Shown in pieces: positions 1 through 8,967 of a stretch of 64,000 bases of DNA; position 1 is the first letter of the stretch; each line of letters begins with the position of its first letter. The stretch spans positions 682,001-746,000 of the forward strand of contig NZ_LR134386.1 in the NCBI RefSeq assembly GCF_900637665.1, given 5' to 3'. A program made the translations under genes and the position numbers. The notes beneath the pieces were generated by a model. The model made no database searches and was not told the DNA's origin. It was given only the letters and a program-made list of their open reading frames with translations. The stretch is from Chryseobacterium nakagawai (GTDB lineage Bacteria > Bacteroidota > Bacteroidia > Flavobacteriales > Weeksellaceae).

Positions 1-1
1 C

Positions 2-1831
2 GTTGACTTCACTGTAGAAGTAAACAGATCTTTAAGAGTATTAGATGGATTGGTATTCTTATTCTCAGCAGTAGATGGAGTAGAGCCTCAGTCTGAAACA
101 AACTGGAGACTTGCTGACAACTACAAAGTTGCTAGAATGGGATTCGTAAACAAAATGGACAGACAAGGTGCTGACTTCCTTAACGTGGTAAACCAGGTTA
201 AAGATATGTTAGGATCTAACGCAGTTCCAATCGTTTTACCAATCGGTGCTGAAGAAGATTTCAAAGGAGTTGTAGACTTAATCAAAAACAGAGCGATCAT
301 CTGGGATGAAGCTGGACAAGGTGCTACTTTCGAGGTAGTTCCAATTCCTGAAGACATGAAAGATGAGGTTCTTGAATATAGAGAGAAATTAGTTGAAGCT
401 GTTGCAGATTATGATGATACTTTGATGGAGAAATTCTTCGAAGATCCAGATTCAATCTCTGAAGAGGAAATCAACGAAGCTCTAAGAAAAGCTACTATCG
501 ATTTATCTATTATCCCAATGACTTGTGGTTCTTCATTCAAGAATAAAGGAGTACAGTTTATGTTGGATGCAGTATGTAAATACTTGCCTTCTCCATTGGA
601 TAAAGATGATATCAAAGGTACTGACCCAAGAACTGACGCTGAAATTACAAGAAAACCATCTGTAGATGAGCCTTTCTCTGCATTAGCATTTAAGATTGCT
701 ACTGACCCATTCGTGGGAAGATTAGCATTCTTCAGAGCATATTCAGGAAGACTAGATGCTGGTTCTTATATCTTGAACACTCGTTCAGGAGATAAAGAAA
801 GAATCTCTAGAATCTATCAGATGCACGCTAATAAGCAAAATCCAGTAGAATATATTGAAGCTGGTGATATTGGTGCTGCGGTAGGTTTCAAATCTATCAA
901 AACTGGTGATACAATGTGTGACGAGAAAAACCCAATCGTTCTTGAATCGATGGTTTTCCCTGATCCGGTAATTGGTATCGCTGTTGAGCCTAAAACTAAA
1001 GCTGACCAGGATAAAATGGGTAACGCTTTAGCTAAATTGGCTGAAGAAGATCCAACGTTTACTGTTAGAACTGACGAAGCTTCTGGACAAACGATTATCT
1101 CTGGTATGGGTGAGCTTCACTTAGATATCATTGTAGATCGTATGAGAAGAGAGTTCAAGGTTGAAGTAAACCAAGGACAACCTCAGGTAGAGTACAAAGA
1201 AAACTTAACAAAAGTTGCTCAACACAGAGAAGTTTACAAAAAACAATCTGGTGGTAAAGGTAAATTTGCTGACATTGTATTTGAACTAGGACCTGCTGAC
1301 GAAGGTAAAATTGGTTTAGAATTCATCAATGAGATCAAGGGTGGTAACGTTCCTAGAGAATTTGTTCCTGCCATTGAAAAAGGATTTAAAGCTGCAATGA
1401 AGAACGGTCCATTGGCTGGTTTCGAAGTTGAAGGTATTAAAGTTACTCTTAAAGATGGATCTTTCCACGCGGTGGATTCTGATGCTCTTTCATTTGAAAT
1501 GGCTGCTAAATTAGGATTTAAAGAAGCGGGACGTGCTGCTAAGCCAGTAATTATGGAGCCTATTATGAAACTGGAAGTTGTAACTCCAGAAGAATATATG
1601 GGTAACATCATTGGTGACCTTAACAAAAGAAGAGGTACAATCAGTGGTCAGGAGGAGAAAAACGGTGCCGTTGTAATCAAAGGTTCTGTTCCACTTTCTG
1701 AAATGTTTGGATATGTAACTACTCTAAGAACACTTTCATCAGGAAGAGCTACTTCTTCTATGGAATTAGAGAAGTACCAAGCTACTCCACAAAACGTTGC
1801 TGAAGAAATCATAGCTAAAGCAAAAGGTTAA
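2..1831 (+). CDS. fusA: Elongation factor G, 5' end outside window
   Basis: Ribosomal translocase GTPase that moves tRNA and mRNA after peptide transfer and, with the recycling factor, splits ribosomes. The reading frame is open from base 2, and the first visible residues (VDFTVEV) normally follow the G3 motif DTPGH, so about the first 95 residues, including the P-loop, lie upstream. The G4 motif NKMD is visible, followed by domains II to V to a normal C-terminus (EEIIAKAKG). An internal TTG at base 50 is in frame but is not a start. rpsJ follows after 16 nt, as in flavobacterial str operons. Identification is certain; only the 5' end is missing. Confidence 0.97.
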   Translation, partial: VDFTVEVNRSLRVLDGLVFLFSAVDGVEPQSETNWRLADNYKVARMGFVNKMDRQGADFLNVVNQVKDMLGSNAVPIVLPIGAEEDFKGVVDLIKNRAIIWDEAGQGATFEVVPIPEDMKDEVLEYREKLVEAVADYDDTLMEKFFEDPDSISEEEINEALRKATIDLSIIPMTCGSSFKNKGVQFMLDAVCKYLPSPLDKDDIKGTDPRTDAEITRKPSVDEPFSALAFKIATDPFVGRLAFFRAYSGRLDAGSYILNTRSGDKERISRIYQMHANKQNPVEYIEAGDIGAAVGFKSIKTGDTMCDEKNPIVLESMVFPDPVIGIAVEPKTKADQDKMGNALAKLAEEDPTFTVRTDEASGQTIISGMGELHLDIIVDRMRREFKVEVNQGQPQVEYKENLTKVAQHREVYKKQSGGKGKFADIVFELGPADEGKIGLEFINEIKGGNVPREFVPAIEKGFKAAMKNGPLAGFEVEGIKVTLKDGSFHAVDSDALSFEMAAKLGFKEAGRAAKPVIMEPIMKLEVVTPEEYMGNIIGDLNKRRGTISGQEEKNGAVVIKGSVPLSEMFGYVTTLRTLSSGRATSSMELEKYQATPQNVAEEIIAKAKG

Positions 1832-1847
1832 TTTTTAAATTAAAGAA

Positions 1848-2153
1848 ATGTCACAAAGAATCAGAATAAAACTAAAATCTTACGATTACAACTTGGTAGA
1901 CAAGTCTGCTGAGAAAATCGTAAAAACGGTAAAGGCTACTGGTGCTGTTGTAAACGGACCAATTCCATTACCAACGAACAAGAGAATCTTCACAGTGTTG
2001 AGATCTCCGCACGTAAACAAAAAAGCAAGAGAGCAGTTCCAATTATCAGCTCACAAGAGACTAATGGATATCTACTCTTCTTCTTCTAAAACTGTTGATG
2101 CTCTAATGAAATTAGAACTTCCTTCAGGTGTAGACGTTGAAATTAAAGTGTGA
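1848..2153 (+). CDS. rpsJ: 30S ribosomal protein S10
   Basis: Small-subunit head protein; in other bacteria it also acts as the NusE transcription antitermination factor. The 101-residue length and the start [20 protein letters not shown] are typical, and the conserved [20 protein letters not shown] segment is present. It lies 16 nt after fusA and is followed by a strong terminator, so here it closes the str operon. In E. coli S10 opens the next operon with rplC, which here begins 11 kb away. Confidence 0.97.
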   Translation: MSQRIRIKLKSYDYNLVDKSAEKIVKTVKATGAVVNGPIPLPTNKRIFTVLRSPHVNKKAREQFQLSAHKRLMDIYSSSSKTVDALMKLELPSGVDVEIKV

Positions 2154-2180
2154 TAACTGCATACTTTGCAATGATTATAG

Positions 2181-2212
2181 AATCCGTTCCTTTTTAGGAG
2201 CGGATTTTTTTA
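2181..2212 (+). terminator. Rho-independent terminator after rpsJ
   Basis: Ten-base-pair stem (AATCCGTTCC against GGAGCGGATT, one G-U pair) with a 6-nt loop and a T-run, 27 nt after the rpsJ stop. It ends the fusA-rpsJ transcript and separates it from the accessory block. Confidence 0.9.
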
Positions 2213-2288
2213 TTTTCATTTTCAAAATGATGACGACCTATTTAGTTGAATCCAAATATTATTGATATTTTTGGCTCAAATCTATACC

Positions 2289-3116
2289 ATGAAAAAACTG
2301 ATACTCTTATTATTCCCTTTACTATTGAGTGCACAGACCCATCGTTTTATATATCTACTACAATATAAAAAAGATTCATTAGCACAGGATTTTACCAAAG
2401 CTAATATGATCCTCGACGTCAACCCTGATGATGTCAAATTTTATCCGTACTCATATGCCCAGACTGATTCTTTGAATAAGGTTCGTGGCCAGAACAGAGC
2501 AAGATGGGATGATGATCTTCCTGCTGTTATCAGGAAAAAGGGTTCTTTTGAAAATACTTCATTGATTCTGGTGAATGATTTCTTTTCTGTAAAATCCACT
2601 GATAAAATAAACTGGAAGCTACTAAGTGATACAAAAGTTGACGGACAATATAATTTGCAGAAAGCAACTACTCGCTTTGGTGGCAGAGAATGGATTGCAT
2701 GGTTTTGCAAAGACATCAACTTAAGTGAGGGACCTTATAAGTTCCGTGGGCTTCCGGGGCTCATCTTTGAAATAGAAGACACTAATAAGAATTTTATTTT
2801 TAAGCTGGCTAAAAGTATGAAATTCCCCAAGACTTATGAAACACCCTTTCTTGAAAGCTTTGTTGGAAAGAAACCACTTCCTGTAACTGAAAAAATTATT
2901 GCAAAGAAACAATTGGAGCTTTACAACGATCCGTTACATGACATCGCAGAATCGTTTAAATCCAATACTAATCCCGAGAATACTTTCTGGGTTTCCGGAG
3001 TACAGGTTAAAAGCATAGATCAGCTCAAAGGAATGTCTGATGAACGAAGAAGAGTAATGCTTCGGGATAATAATCCAATCGAAATTGATAAAGCCATAAA
3101 GTACCCTTTAAACTAA
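2289..3116 (+). CDS. GLPGLI family secreted protein
   Basis: A 275-residue exported protein of the Bacteroidota GLPGLI family, whose function is unknown. The name-giving motif appears as FRGLPGLIFEIED near residue 153. The start is placed at the ATG at 2289 because it opens directly into a signal peptide (MKKLILLLFPLLLSAQ); the longer frame from 2262 adds nine residues that break the signal. It sits alone between two terminators, so it is probably monocistronic. Family assignment rests on the motif and on the overall secreted, Tyr/Lys-rich architecture. Confidence 0.85.
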   Translation: MKKLILLLFPLLLSAQTHRFIYLLQYKKDSLAQDFTKANMILDVNPDDVKFYPYSYAQTDSLNKVRGQNRARWDDDLPAVIRKKGSFENTSLILVNDFFSVKSTDKINWKLLSDTKVDGQYNLQKATTRFGGREWIAWFCKDINLSEGPYKFRGLPGLIFEIEDTNKNFIFKLAKSMKFPKTYETPFLESFVGKKPLPVTEKIIAKKQLELYNDPLHDIAESFKSNTNPENTFWVSGVQVKSIDQLKGMSDERRRVMLRDNNPIEIDKAIKYPLN

Positions 3117-3139
3117 TATAAAGACAATACATAATACTT

Positions 3140-3167
3140 TCCGTCCCTATTTTAGGGATGGATTTTT
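3140..3167 (+). terminator. Terminator after the GLPGLI gene
   Basis: Ten-base-pair stem TCCGTCCCTA / TAGGGATGGA (one G-U pair) with a 3-nt loop, followed by a T-rich run, 23 nt after the stop codon. Confidence 0.85.
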
Positions 3168-3169
3168 TA

Positions 3170-3351
3170 TTTTTTAATGATGGGTATAAATGAAATTGAG
3201 ATCCATATAATATGCGCATTTTTTTTCTTTTTCAATATTGATAATCATTGTATAGTATGGAGGGCTTATCCTCAATAGCAGAAAGGCTACTTTAGTATAT
3301 TTTTATCATAATTATGATGAGATTGTTGATCCTATATTGATGGTAATTATC
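3170..3351. other. AT-rich intergenic region with possible metal-regulator sites
   Basis: No gene is visible. Two palindrome-like blocks lie upstream of the TonB receptor: TGATAATCATTGTAT at 3239-3253, whose left half matches the classical Fur half-site TGATAAT, and the perfect 14-bp palindrome ATCATAATTATGAT at 3305-3318. Either could be an iron-regulator site, which would suit a siderophore receptor. This is inference from pattern only. Confidence 0.35.
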
Positions 3352-3408
3352 AGGTGAGATATGTCACCTTAGTTTATTTATTTAGAATCATTAAAAATAA
3401 TAAATTTG
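3352..3408 (+). promoter_or_regulatory. Operator-like palindrome and promoter of the siderophore receptor
   Basis: AGGTGA-N6-TCACCT at 3352-3369 is an 18-bp near-perfect palindrome (one mismatched pair). It lies just upstream of where the -33 element should be. TAAATTTG at 3401-3408 matches the Bacteroidota -7 consensus TAnnTTTG and lies 15 nt before the start codon. The placement suggests a transcription-factor site overlapping the promoter; the factor is unknown. Confidence 0.5.
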
Positions 3409-3422
3409 CAAAAAATTATCAG

Positions 3423-5150
3423 ATGAATAAAGTAGTATCCTTTTCTCTGCTATTATTGGGTGGGGTTCTTGCAAATGCACAGAAGACAAATGATTCAATT
3501 AAGCATAAAAAAATTGAAGAAGTAGAACTGTTTGGTGAAAGAAAAAAACAGCCGCAAGGTTTGGAGGCAATTACCAGATTACCATTGAAGACGAGAGATC
3601 AGATCCAGAGCATTTCTGTGATCTCCCATAAAGCAATTGAGGAACTAGGAGCACTTACCGTTACCGATGTAGCGAAAAACGTACCCGGAGTAACTTTATT
3701 TTCCAGCTATGGAGGAGGAAGTGAAAGTATGTCTATCAGAGGATACCGTGGGGTTCCGGTATTGAAGAACGGTGTTCAGATGGATTCAGACTTCCGTACT
3801 GCTGGGATGATGACAGATATGCAGGGAGTTGAAAGTATCCAGGTAATTAAAGGTTCAGCGGCAGTAAGCCAGGGGATTGGTAATGGTTTAGGATCTGCAG
3901 GGGGAGTAATCAATGTGGTAACTAAAAGACCTCAATTTATTGATCAAACTAATGTAGGCTTCCGTTATGGAAGTTGGGACTTTTACAGACCTACTGTAGA
4001 CTTCCAAAGAGTTTTGGATTCTCAAGGGAAAGTTGCAGTAAGATTTAATGGTGCCTATCAGAACAATAATTCTTTCAGAAGTCATGTTTCAGGAGAAAGA
4101 ATATATGTGAATCCTTCAGTGGCATTCCGCCCGGATGATAAAACATTAATCAATGTGGAGATGGATTATCTTCATGATAAAAGAACTCCGGACAGAGGAA
4201 CTGTGAATCTTGCACCTGGAACTACAGAAGCATTATATCATATGCCAAAAGGAAAGTTCTTAGGATATTCTTCCGATTATATGAAAACGGAAACCTATAA
4301 CTTTGCTACAACTGTGGTACGTCAGCTTACCAGCAAATTAAAAGTAAGAGGAGCTTTCATCAATTCTGTGAGCAATTCAGATAATTTAGGCTCATCTGTT
4401 TCTACAATAGGGAATGATCCTAAAACAATCAATTATAATTTAAGACAACGTACAATAAGCAGATCTGCATCAGAAGATCTTAACAAGGTATTACAGTTTG
4501 ACTTCATTGGAGAAGATATTAAAACTGGTTTTATCAAGCATACCTTCCAGGTAGGATTTGACTGGAGAGAAACAGAAACTTCTACTACGGGTTATGATGT
4601 TTATAAAAACTCTATTGCTCCGGGTAACTTGCTTTCTTCACCAAGAAAAGTAAATAATAAAGCTATTCCATCAGTTGTGATCGATCAGTTTGATGTAGTT
4701 AATGGCGTTATTCCAAACGTCCTACCATTTGATCTGGCGTTTGATAAACTGGAAAGATCTGTCCCTAATTTAAGTCCTACCATTGGTATTATGGCTCAGG
4801 ATGTACTATCAATCGGGAAATATGTAAAAGCACATTTAGGATTAAGATACAGCAGGCTTAATGGAACTAGCAATGCAGATAAAGATGCATGGAACCCGTC
4901 TTTTGGATTAATTCTTTCTCCAGTTGAAAATATTAATGTGTTTGGATCTTATACCACTACCACTTCTTTAAGAACGGCAAATAATGCTATTCAGTTTGCA
5001 GGGCTGATGGGACCTTCTACCACTAAACAATGGGAAGCTGGATTCAAATCGGATTGGTTCAATGAGCGTCTAAGGTTTAACTTCACCTGGTTTGATATCA
5101 ATACAAACAATTTATCAAACCCAGTTTTGGTGTATGTCTTCAAAAGAAAG
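3423..5150 (+). pseudogene. TonB-dependent siderophore receptor, truncated by an IS3-family element
   Basis: Outer-membrane ferric-siderophore receptor of the FhuA/FoxA type. The start is the ATG at 3423, giving a signal peptide (MNKVVSFSLLLLGGVLANAQ). The plug domain follows, with GVTLFSSYGG, SMSIRGYRG and GVINVVTKRP, then barrel strands. About 575 native residues remain of the roughly 700 usual for the family. The frame runs into the IS end near 5150 and stops at 5163-5165 after a few foreign residues. The final strands and terminal aromatic residue needed for barrel insertion are missing and do not reappear beyond the IS. It is therefore almost certainly non-functional, and an adjacent deletion probably accompanied the insertion. 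Confidence 0.85.
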
Positions 5151-5230
5151 TGTACTTTTTCTTAGAGAGTGTTTTCTGTTTCAAATATAGAATTTAAAGT
5201 TTAGTTTTTTGCTTTTAAAAAGAAAAAAAA

Positions 5231-6214
5231 TTAGGTTTCGATTAATTTTCTTTTGTAATATTCCTTTTTTCTTCTTTTTAGAGTTTCAGATTTTATCTGC
5301 TGTCTTATTTTCAACACTTCATCGGCTCTTCCAAAGTACACATCCGCTGGAGTTAGATTCTTCAAAGATTCGTGATAACGCTCATTGTTATAGCGGTTTA
5401 CAAATACTTCCAAAGCCGCTTCCAATTCCTCTGGACTGTAATAATGATGCAGTTTCACCACATTTTTCATCGTCCTGTGGTAGCGTTCAATCTTGCCTTG
5501 CGTCTGTGGATGAGCGGGCTTTCCATGGATTTGCTTCATGCCGTGATTATCGTGTAAATACTCCTTTAATTCCTCGGTAATATAGCAAGAACCGTTGTCC
5601 GACAGAAGTTTCGGAACTTGTCCTTTTCTTAAACCTGCTTTCTTCACAGCTCGGTCAATGGTTCTTTGAACATCATTCACCTTCATATTTCGGCACAATT
5701 CCCAATGAACGATATAGCGGCTAAAATCGTCAATCACCGTGCTTAGATAGTACCAGCCCCAACCCAGAATTTTAAAGTAAGTAAAATCTGTCTGCCACAT
5801 TTCGTGAACAAAATTGGTTTTATCCTTAAATTCATTCGAGGCAGAAATCAGGATGTGCGATGGAGCCGTTATCAGTCCTCTTTTCTTTAAAATACGGTAA
5901 ACACTGGATTCTGAGATAAATACACCCTTCTCATCGGTGATTTTATGAGCCAGTTCTCTGCTGGAGAGTTCAGGATAATTCAAAGCGATTTCTACCACCA
6001 GATTTTTCTCTTCTTCAGGAATGTTGTTCCACTGCCTTCTGCCAGAAGAAGGGGAAGAATGAAATCCCGCTTCACCTTTCTCAAGGTACAGATTATACCA
6101 CTTGTAGAAGGTGCTTTTGTGAATGCCAAGTTCCCTGAGTGTCCTGTTCACGCCGATTTCACTACGGGTAACCATTTGGATGATTTCCAGTTTTTCTTCA
6201 GGTAACAACCTCAT
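5231..6214 (-). CDS. IS3-family transposase OrfB (DDE integrase domain)
   Basis: Catalytic half of the transposase (327 residues as an independent frame). An N-terminal helix-turn-helix (GVNRTLRELGIHKSTFYKWY) is followed by an HTH_21-like region and the rve integrase fold. The DDE triad is visible as WQTDFTYF, LLSDNGSCY and GKIERYHRTMK. It is probably made mainly as an OrfAB fusion by -1 frameshifting from orfA, since its frame is open upstream of the ATG back into orfA. It appears intact, so the element may be active. Confidence 0.93.
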   Translation of the reverse strand: MRLLPEEKLEIIQMVTRSEIGVNRTLRELGIHKSTFYKWYNLYLEKGEAGFHSSPSSGRRQWNNIPEEEKNLVVEIALNYPELSSRELAHKITDEKGVFISESSVYRILKKRGLITAPSHILISASNEFKDKTNFVHEMWQTDFTYFKILGWGWYYLSTVIDDFSRYIVHWELCRNMKVNDVQRTIDRAVKKAGLRKGQVPKLLSDNGSCYITEELKEYLHDNHGMKQIHGKPAHPQTQGKIERYHRTMKNVVKLHHYYSPEELEAALEVFVNRYNNERYHESLKNLTPADVYFGRADEVLKIRQQIKSETLKRRKKEYYKRKLIET

Positions 6215-6234
6215 ATACTTTCTGTATTTTTCGG

Positions 6235-6591
6235 TTATTCCAGAATTTCCAAACTTTTTTTTACAATGTCGTAGCGGATAACGAGGTCGGCGACCGTCTC
6301 CTTGAGTTTTCGGTTCTCTTCCCGAAGCTGAGAGACTTCTTCGGAGGTTGCCTGGCGAAGAGTATCTCCTGAGAGTTGCTTTTTACCGGCTTCAATGAAC
6401 TCCTTATTCCATTTGTAGAAGGTAGATTCCTGAATAGCGTGCTTGCGACAGAGTTCGGCTATGGAGGTTTCAGCCCGAAGGGCTTCCATCACAATTAGGA
6501 TCTTTTGTTCCGCGGTGAAAATCCTTCTGGTTTTTCTGCGGATGTCTTTTAAATAATTTTCAGGATTACTGATTGGTTTTTTGGCTGTCAT
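6235..6591 (-). CDS. IS3-family transposase OrfA (HTH / leucine zipper)
   Basis: DNA-binding half of the transposase, 118 residues. A helix-turn-helix (FTAEQKILIVMEALRAETSI, then AELCRKHAIQESTFYKWNKE) is followed by a coiled-coil segment (SQLREENRKLKETVADLVI). Near its end the minus strand reads GTA AAA AAA AGT, an A8 run at 6255-6262 that fits the A_AAA_AAA slippery motif. A -1 slip there leads through an open frame into OrfB. Unusually AT-balanced relative to its host genes, as expected of a mobile element. Confidence 0.93.
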   Translation of the reverse strand: MTAKKPISNPENYLKDIRRKTRRIFTAEQKILIVMEALRAETSIAELCRKHAIQESTFYKWNKEFIEAGKKQLSGDTLRQATSEEVSQLREENRKLKETVADLVIRYDIVKKSLEILE

Positions 6592-6704
6592 AATAAATCA
6601 AATTTAATGGTTTTTTTTGTTCTGTTTATTATGAAAACACTATCTTAGTTCTGAACTAAATCGGTACACTTTTTGCTGACGATTTACACCTCAACAAACA
6701 AAAA

Positions 6705-6729
6705 GCCACCCCCACAAGGAGTGGTTTTC
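6705..6729 (-). terminator. Terminator of the small secreted protein gene
   Basis: On the minus strand CCACTCC pairs with GGGGTGG (one G-U pair) around a 5-nt loop, followed by a T-run. It lies 9 nt past the stop of the gene ending at 6738. Confidence 0.75.
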
Positions 6730-6737
6730 TATTATGC

Positions 6738-7157
6738 TTATTGATACAATTCACTTTCGCAATTACAAGTATCTTTATCAATACTATCCTTGGCAGAACA
6801 GCAGCCTTCAAGATTCTGAATATTCCCCTTTTCATCAGTAAGGTAGATCTTATCTTTACCGAATTTCACAAAGAAGGTCTCTTTATACTTTTTGAAAACC
6901 ACTTTCATTACTTTATTGGGAGCATATTTACCCGCATTAATTTCTTCTTTGGTTTCTTTTCCGTTGGCCTGATTAACCTGAACATATCCGAAATACACAT
7001 CACCTGTCTTTTTTACATCCAGATAATATTGAGGAGTGCCAGTACCACTGTATCCTTTCAGGATATCAAAACTTCTGTGGCCGGTAAAAGGCAGTTTTGT
7101 TTGTGCGAGAGTGAAAATGCTGATGCATAAGATCATTAAACTGAAAACTTTTTTCAT
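6738..7157 (-). CDS. Small secreted protein with C-terminal cysteine cluster
   Basis: A 139-residue protein of unknown function. A signal peptide (MKKVFSLMILCISIFTLAQ) is followed by a beta-rich domain resembling small DUF2147-like periplasmic proteins (KTGDVYFGYVQVNQANGKE, AGKYAPNKVMKVVFKKYKE). The C-terminal tail GCCSAKDSIDKDTCNCE has four cysteines that could form disulfides or bind metal. It has its own -7 element (TAAATTTG on the minus strand, 7171-7178) and terminator, so it is likely monocistronic. DUF2147 resemblance is only an impression; the family is not recognised with confidence. Confidence 0.75.
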   Translation of the reverse strand: MKKVFSLMILCISIFTLAQTKLPFTGHRSFDILKGYSGTGTPQYYLDVKKTGDVYFGYVQVNQANGKETKEEINAGKYAPNKVMKVVFKKYKETFFVKFGKDKIYLTDEKGNIQNLEGCCSAKDSIDKDTCNCESELYQ

Positions 7158-7170
7158 AATATTTTTTCTT

Positions 7171-7178
7171 CAAATTTA
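7171..7178 (-). promoter_or_regulatory. -7 promoter element of the small secreted protein gene
   Basis: CAAATTTA on the plus strand reads TAAATTTG on the minus strand, a full match to TAnnTTTG, 13 nt upstream of the start codon at 7157. No clear -33 TTTG is seen at the usual distance. Confidence 0.45.
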
Positions 7179-7343
7179 AAAATATCAGCCAAACCTATAA
7201 ACCGTAAAATCCCGGTAATTGAGTAAGTGATTATTATTAGTATTCTTCTGGTTCTTTTCCAACTCTCATTCATATAATTACTCCCTTCCGCCGGAATGGT
7301 AGTAAATCGCAGATTTGACAGATTAGTTTTCTACGTAACAAAC

Positions 7344-7368
7344 AAAAAGCCACTCCTTTTGGAGTGGC
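7344..7368 (-). terminator. Terminator of the glp operon
   Basis: Perfect 8-bp stem GCCACTCC / GGAGTGGC with a 4-nt loop, read on the minus strand into a T-run. It lies 27 nt after the stop of the last gene, at 7396, and ends the glpD-glpK-glpF-outer-membrane-protein transcript. Confidence 0.88.
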
Positions 7369-7395
7369 TTCCATATAATTTAGTCAAAAATTAAA

Positions 7396-8205
7396 TTAAA
7401 AAACTGTCGCAGCCAGTTGAATTCTTGCATATTTATTAGAAGGATTCCACATGGCCATCATAGAAACAGGTAAACTGTAATGTTCTGTGATCTTGAGAAC
7501 CTTTCCAGCTTTTACCCCTAAGTTTACAATATCAAAGTTGTTTTTTCCATTTCCATACAAAAAGGTGTTGCCATTCAATGAAAATCCTGCACCTACAAAA
7601 GCATCAAGATTCACTTTTTGGCCACTGATGACAGGATAACTAGCCTGAACATAGGTAGAATATCTGTTCTTTTTATAACTTCCATCAGGTTCAAGGATTA
7701 CTTCTCCTGCATTGGCACCTCCATATAACATAATGTCTGCCTCAATATTCATTGGAAATGAAGGACCAAAGGTATAGTTTGTTCTTAAATCAATGATATG
7801 TGCTGTTCTTCTTTGTGAATAACTGAAGATATCATCTGCAGCAACAGCCGTATTGATATTTCTGGAATTATAAAGATCCCATAATCCAATATAAAAACGT
7901 CCGTTAGAATATTGAACATAATAATTGATTTCTTTATAATGAGTGTTATCTTTATCATCTGCCAAAGCAGAAGCTCCCCAAATACCTACTTTCCATTTCT
8001 TTTCTGCATCCAAAGCGTACGAAAGATTTCCCATCACTACAGGTTTATCTGTAATAATCAATCCTCTCCATAAATGGTTGTTTTGAATGTTAGCGGTAAA
8101 ATCAAGTCTTCCTTCTTTACTTTCTTTACCTTCGCTGTTTTCCTGTGAAAATAATCTTCCTGTAGCTAAAGTAAGCAAGAAGATGCCTGTTAAGATTTTC
8201 TTCAT
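7396..8205 (-). CDS. Outer-membrane beta-barrel protein of the glycerol operon
   Basis: A 269-residue protein with a signal peptide (ending near GRLFSQ) and repeated amphipathic beta strands ending in an aromatic residue (LAATVF), typical of outer-membrane barrels. It begins 7 nt downstream of glpF and shares its terminator, so it is the fourth gene of the glycerol operon. I infer a role in moving glycerol or glycerol 3-phosphate across the outer membrane. No specific family motif was recognised, so the substrate is a guess from context only. Confidence 0.8.
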   Translation of the reverse strand: MKKILTGIFLLTLATGRLFSQENSEGKESKEGRLDFTANIQNNHLWRGLIITDKPVVMGNLSYALDAEKKWKVGIWGASALADDKDNTHYKEINYYVQYSNGRFYIGLWDLYNSRNINTAVAADDIFSYSQRRTAHIIDLRTNYTFGPSFPMNIEADIMLYGGANAGEVILEPDGSYKKNRYSTYVQASYPVISGQKVNLDAFVGAGFSLNGNTFLYGNGKNNFDIVNLGVKAGKVLKITEHYSLPVSMMAMWNPSNKYARIQLAATVF

Positions 8206-8212
8206 CGTATTT

Positions 8213-8944
8213 TTATTTTAATACCATGAATAATAATGCGGCAATGACAGCTCCGGTGATAGGTCCTATAACAGGGATCCATGCATAACTCCAGTCACTG
8301 CTTCCTTTTACCGGAAGAATAGCGTGCATGATTCTCGGAGCAAGATCTCTAGCAGGGTTAATGGCGTATCCGGTAGTTCCACCTAATGACAATCCAATTA
8401 CCCATACAAGAAAGGTTACAGGAATTGCTCCTATAGAACCCAATCCTACTTTCGCATTAGGGTCGGCCTGTAAGTTAATACTTGGGTCCGAAAAGTGGAA
8501 AATAACAAATACCAATACAAAAGTTCCGATAATCTCACTGATAAGATTAGATGAAACTTTTCTGATTGCTGGTCCGGTACTGAAACAAGCGAGTTTTGCT
8601 CCTTCATCCTCTGTAATGGCAAAATGATCTTTATGAAACAGCCAAACCAAAAAGGCTCCCAACATTCCTCCAATCATCTGAGCCGCAATATAAGACGGAA
8701 CCAGATCCCAGGCAAACTTTCCCGCTGCAGCCAAACCGATCGTAACGGCCGGATTTAGATGGGCTCCACTTACAGGCCCTGCAACAGTTACTCCTACAAA
8801 AACGGCTAATGCCCAGGCAGTAGTAATAACAATCCATCCGGAATTATTCCCTTTGGTATCTTTCAAGACAACATTGGCTACAACACCGTTGCCTAACAAA
8901 ACTAGAAGCATCGTCCCGATCACTTCTGCGATAAATGGAGTCAT
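8213..8944 (-). CDS. glpF: Glycerol uptake facilitator (aquaglyceroporin)
   Basis: Inner-membrane channel of the major intrinsic protein family, 243 residues with six hydrophobic helices. Both NPA boxes are present (SGAHLNPAVTIGLA and GYAINPARDLAPR). The Asp after the second box (NPARD) is the feature that distinguishes glycerol facilitators from water-only aquaporins. It lies 23 nt after glpK in the same operon, which supports glycerol as substrate. Glycerol entering here is trapped by GlpK phosphorylation. Confidence 0.93.
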   Translation of the reverse strand: MTPFIAEVIGTMLLVLLGNGVVANVVLKDTKGNNSGWIVITTAWALAVFVGVTVAGPVSGAHLNPAVTIGLAAAGKFAWDLVPSYIAAQMIGGMLGAFLVWLFHKDHFAITEDEGAKLACFSTGPAIRKVSSNLISEIIGTFVLVFVIFHFSDPSINLQADPNAKVGLGSIGAIPVTFLVWVIGLSLGGTTGYAINPARDLAPRIMHAILPVKGSSDWSYAWIPVIGPITGAVIAALLFMVLK

Positions 8945-8967
8945 ATGTGTATTTTTAAGGTCAGAAA

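Larger units (their letters stand above)
5151..6668 (-). mobile_element. IS3-family insertion sequence (two-ORF, IS150-like)
   Basis: About 1.52 kb carrying orfA and orfB on the minus strand. Both proposed ends begin TGTAC and both contain CTTAG/CTAAG plus AGTGTTTTC slightly further in, with a 10-nt difference in spacing, so exact tips are uncertain by about 20 nt. No direct target duplication is seen (AAG on the left, CTT on the right). Together with the missing 3' part of the receptor, this suggests recombination or deletion after insertion. Confidence 0.85.

Noticed and set aside
3354-3422. Upstream extension of the siderophore receptor frame
   Set aside because: It would include the operator palindrome and promoter and put 23 residues before a clear signal peptide.
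5209-5580. Plus-strand frame of 123 residues in the IS
   Set aside because: It is antisense to the transposase OrfB, which has a full catalytic triad.
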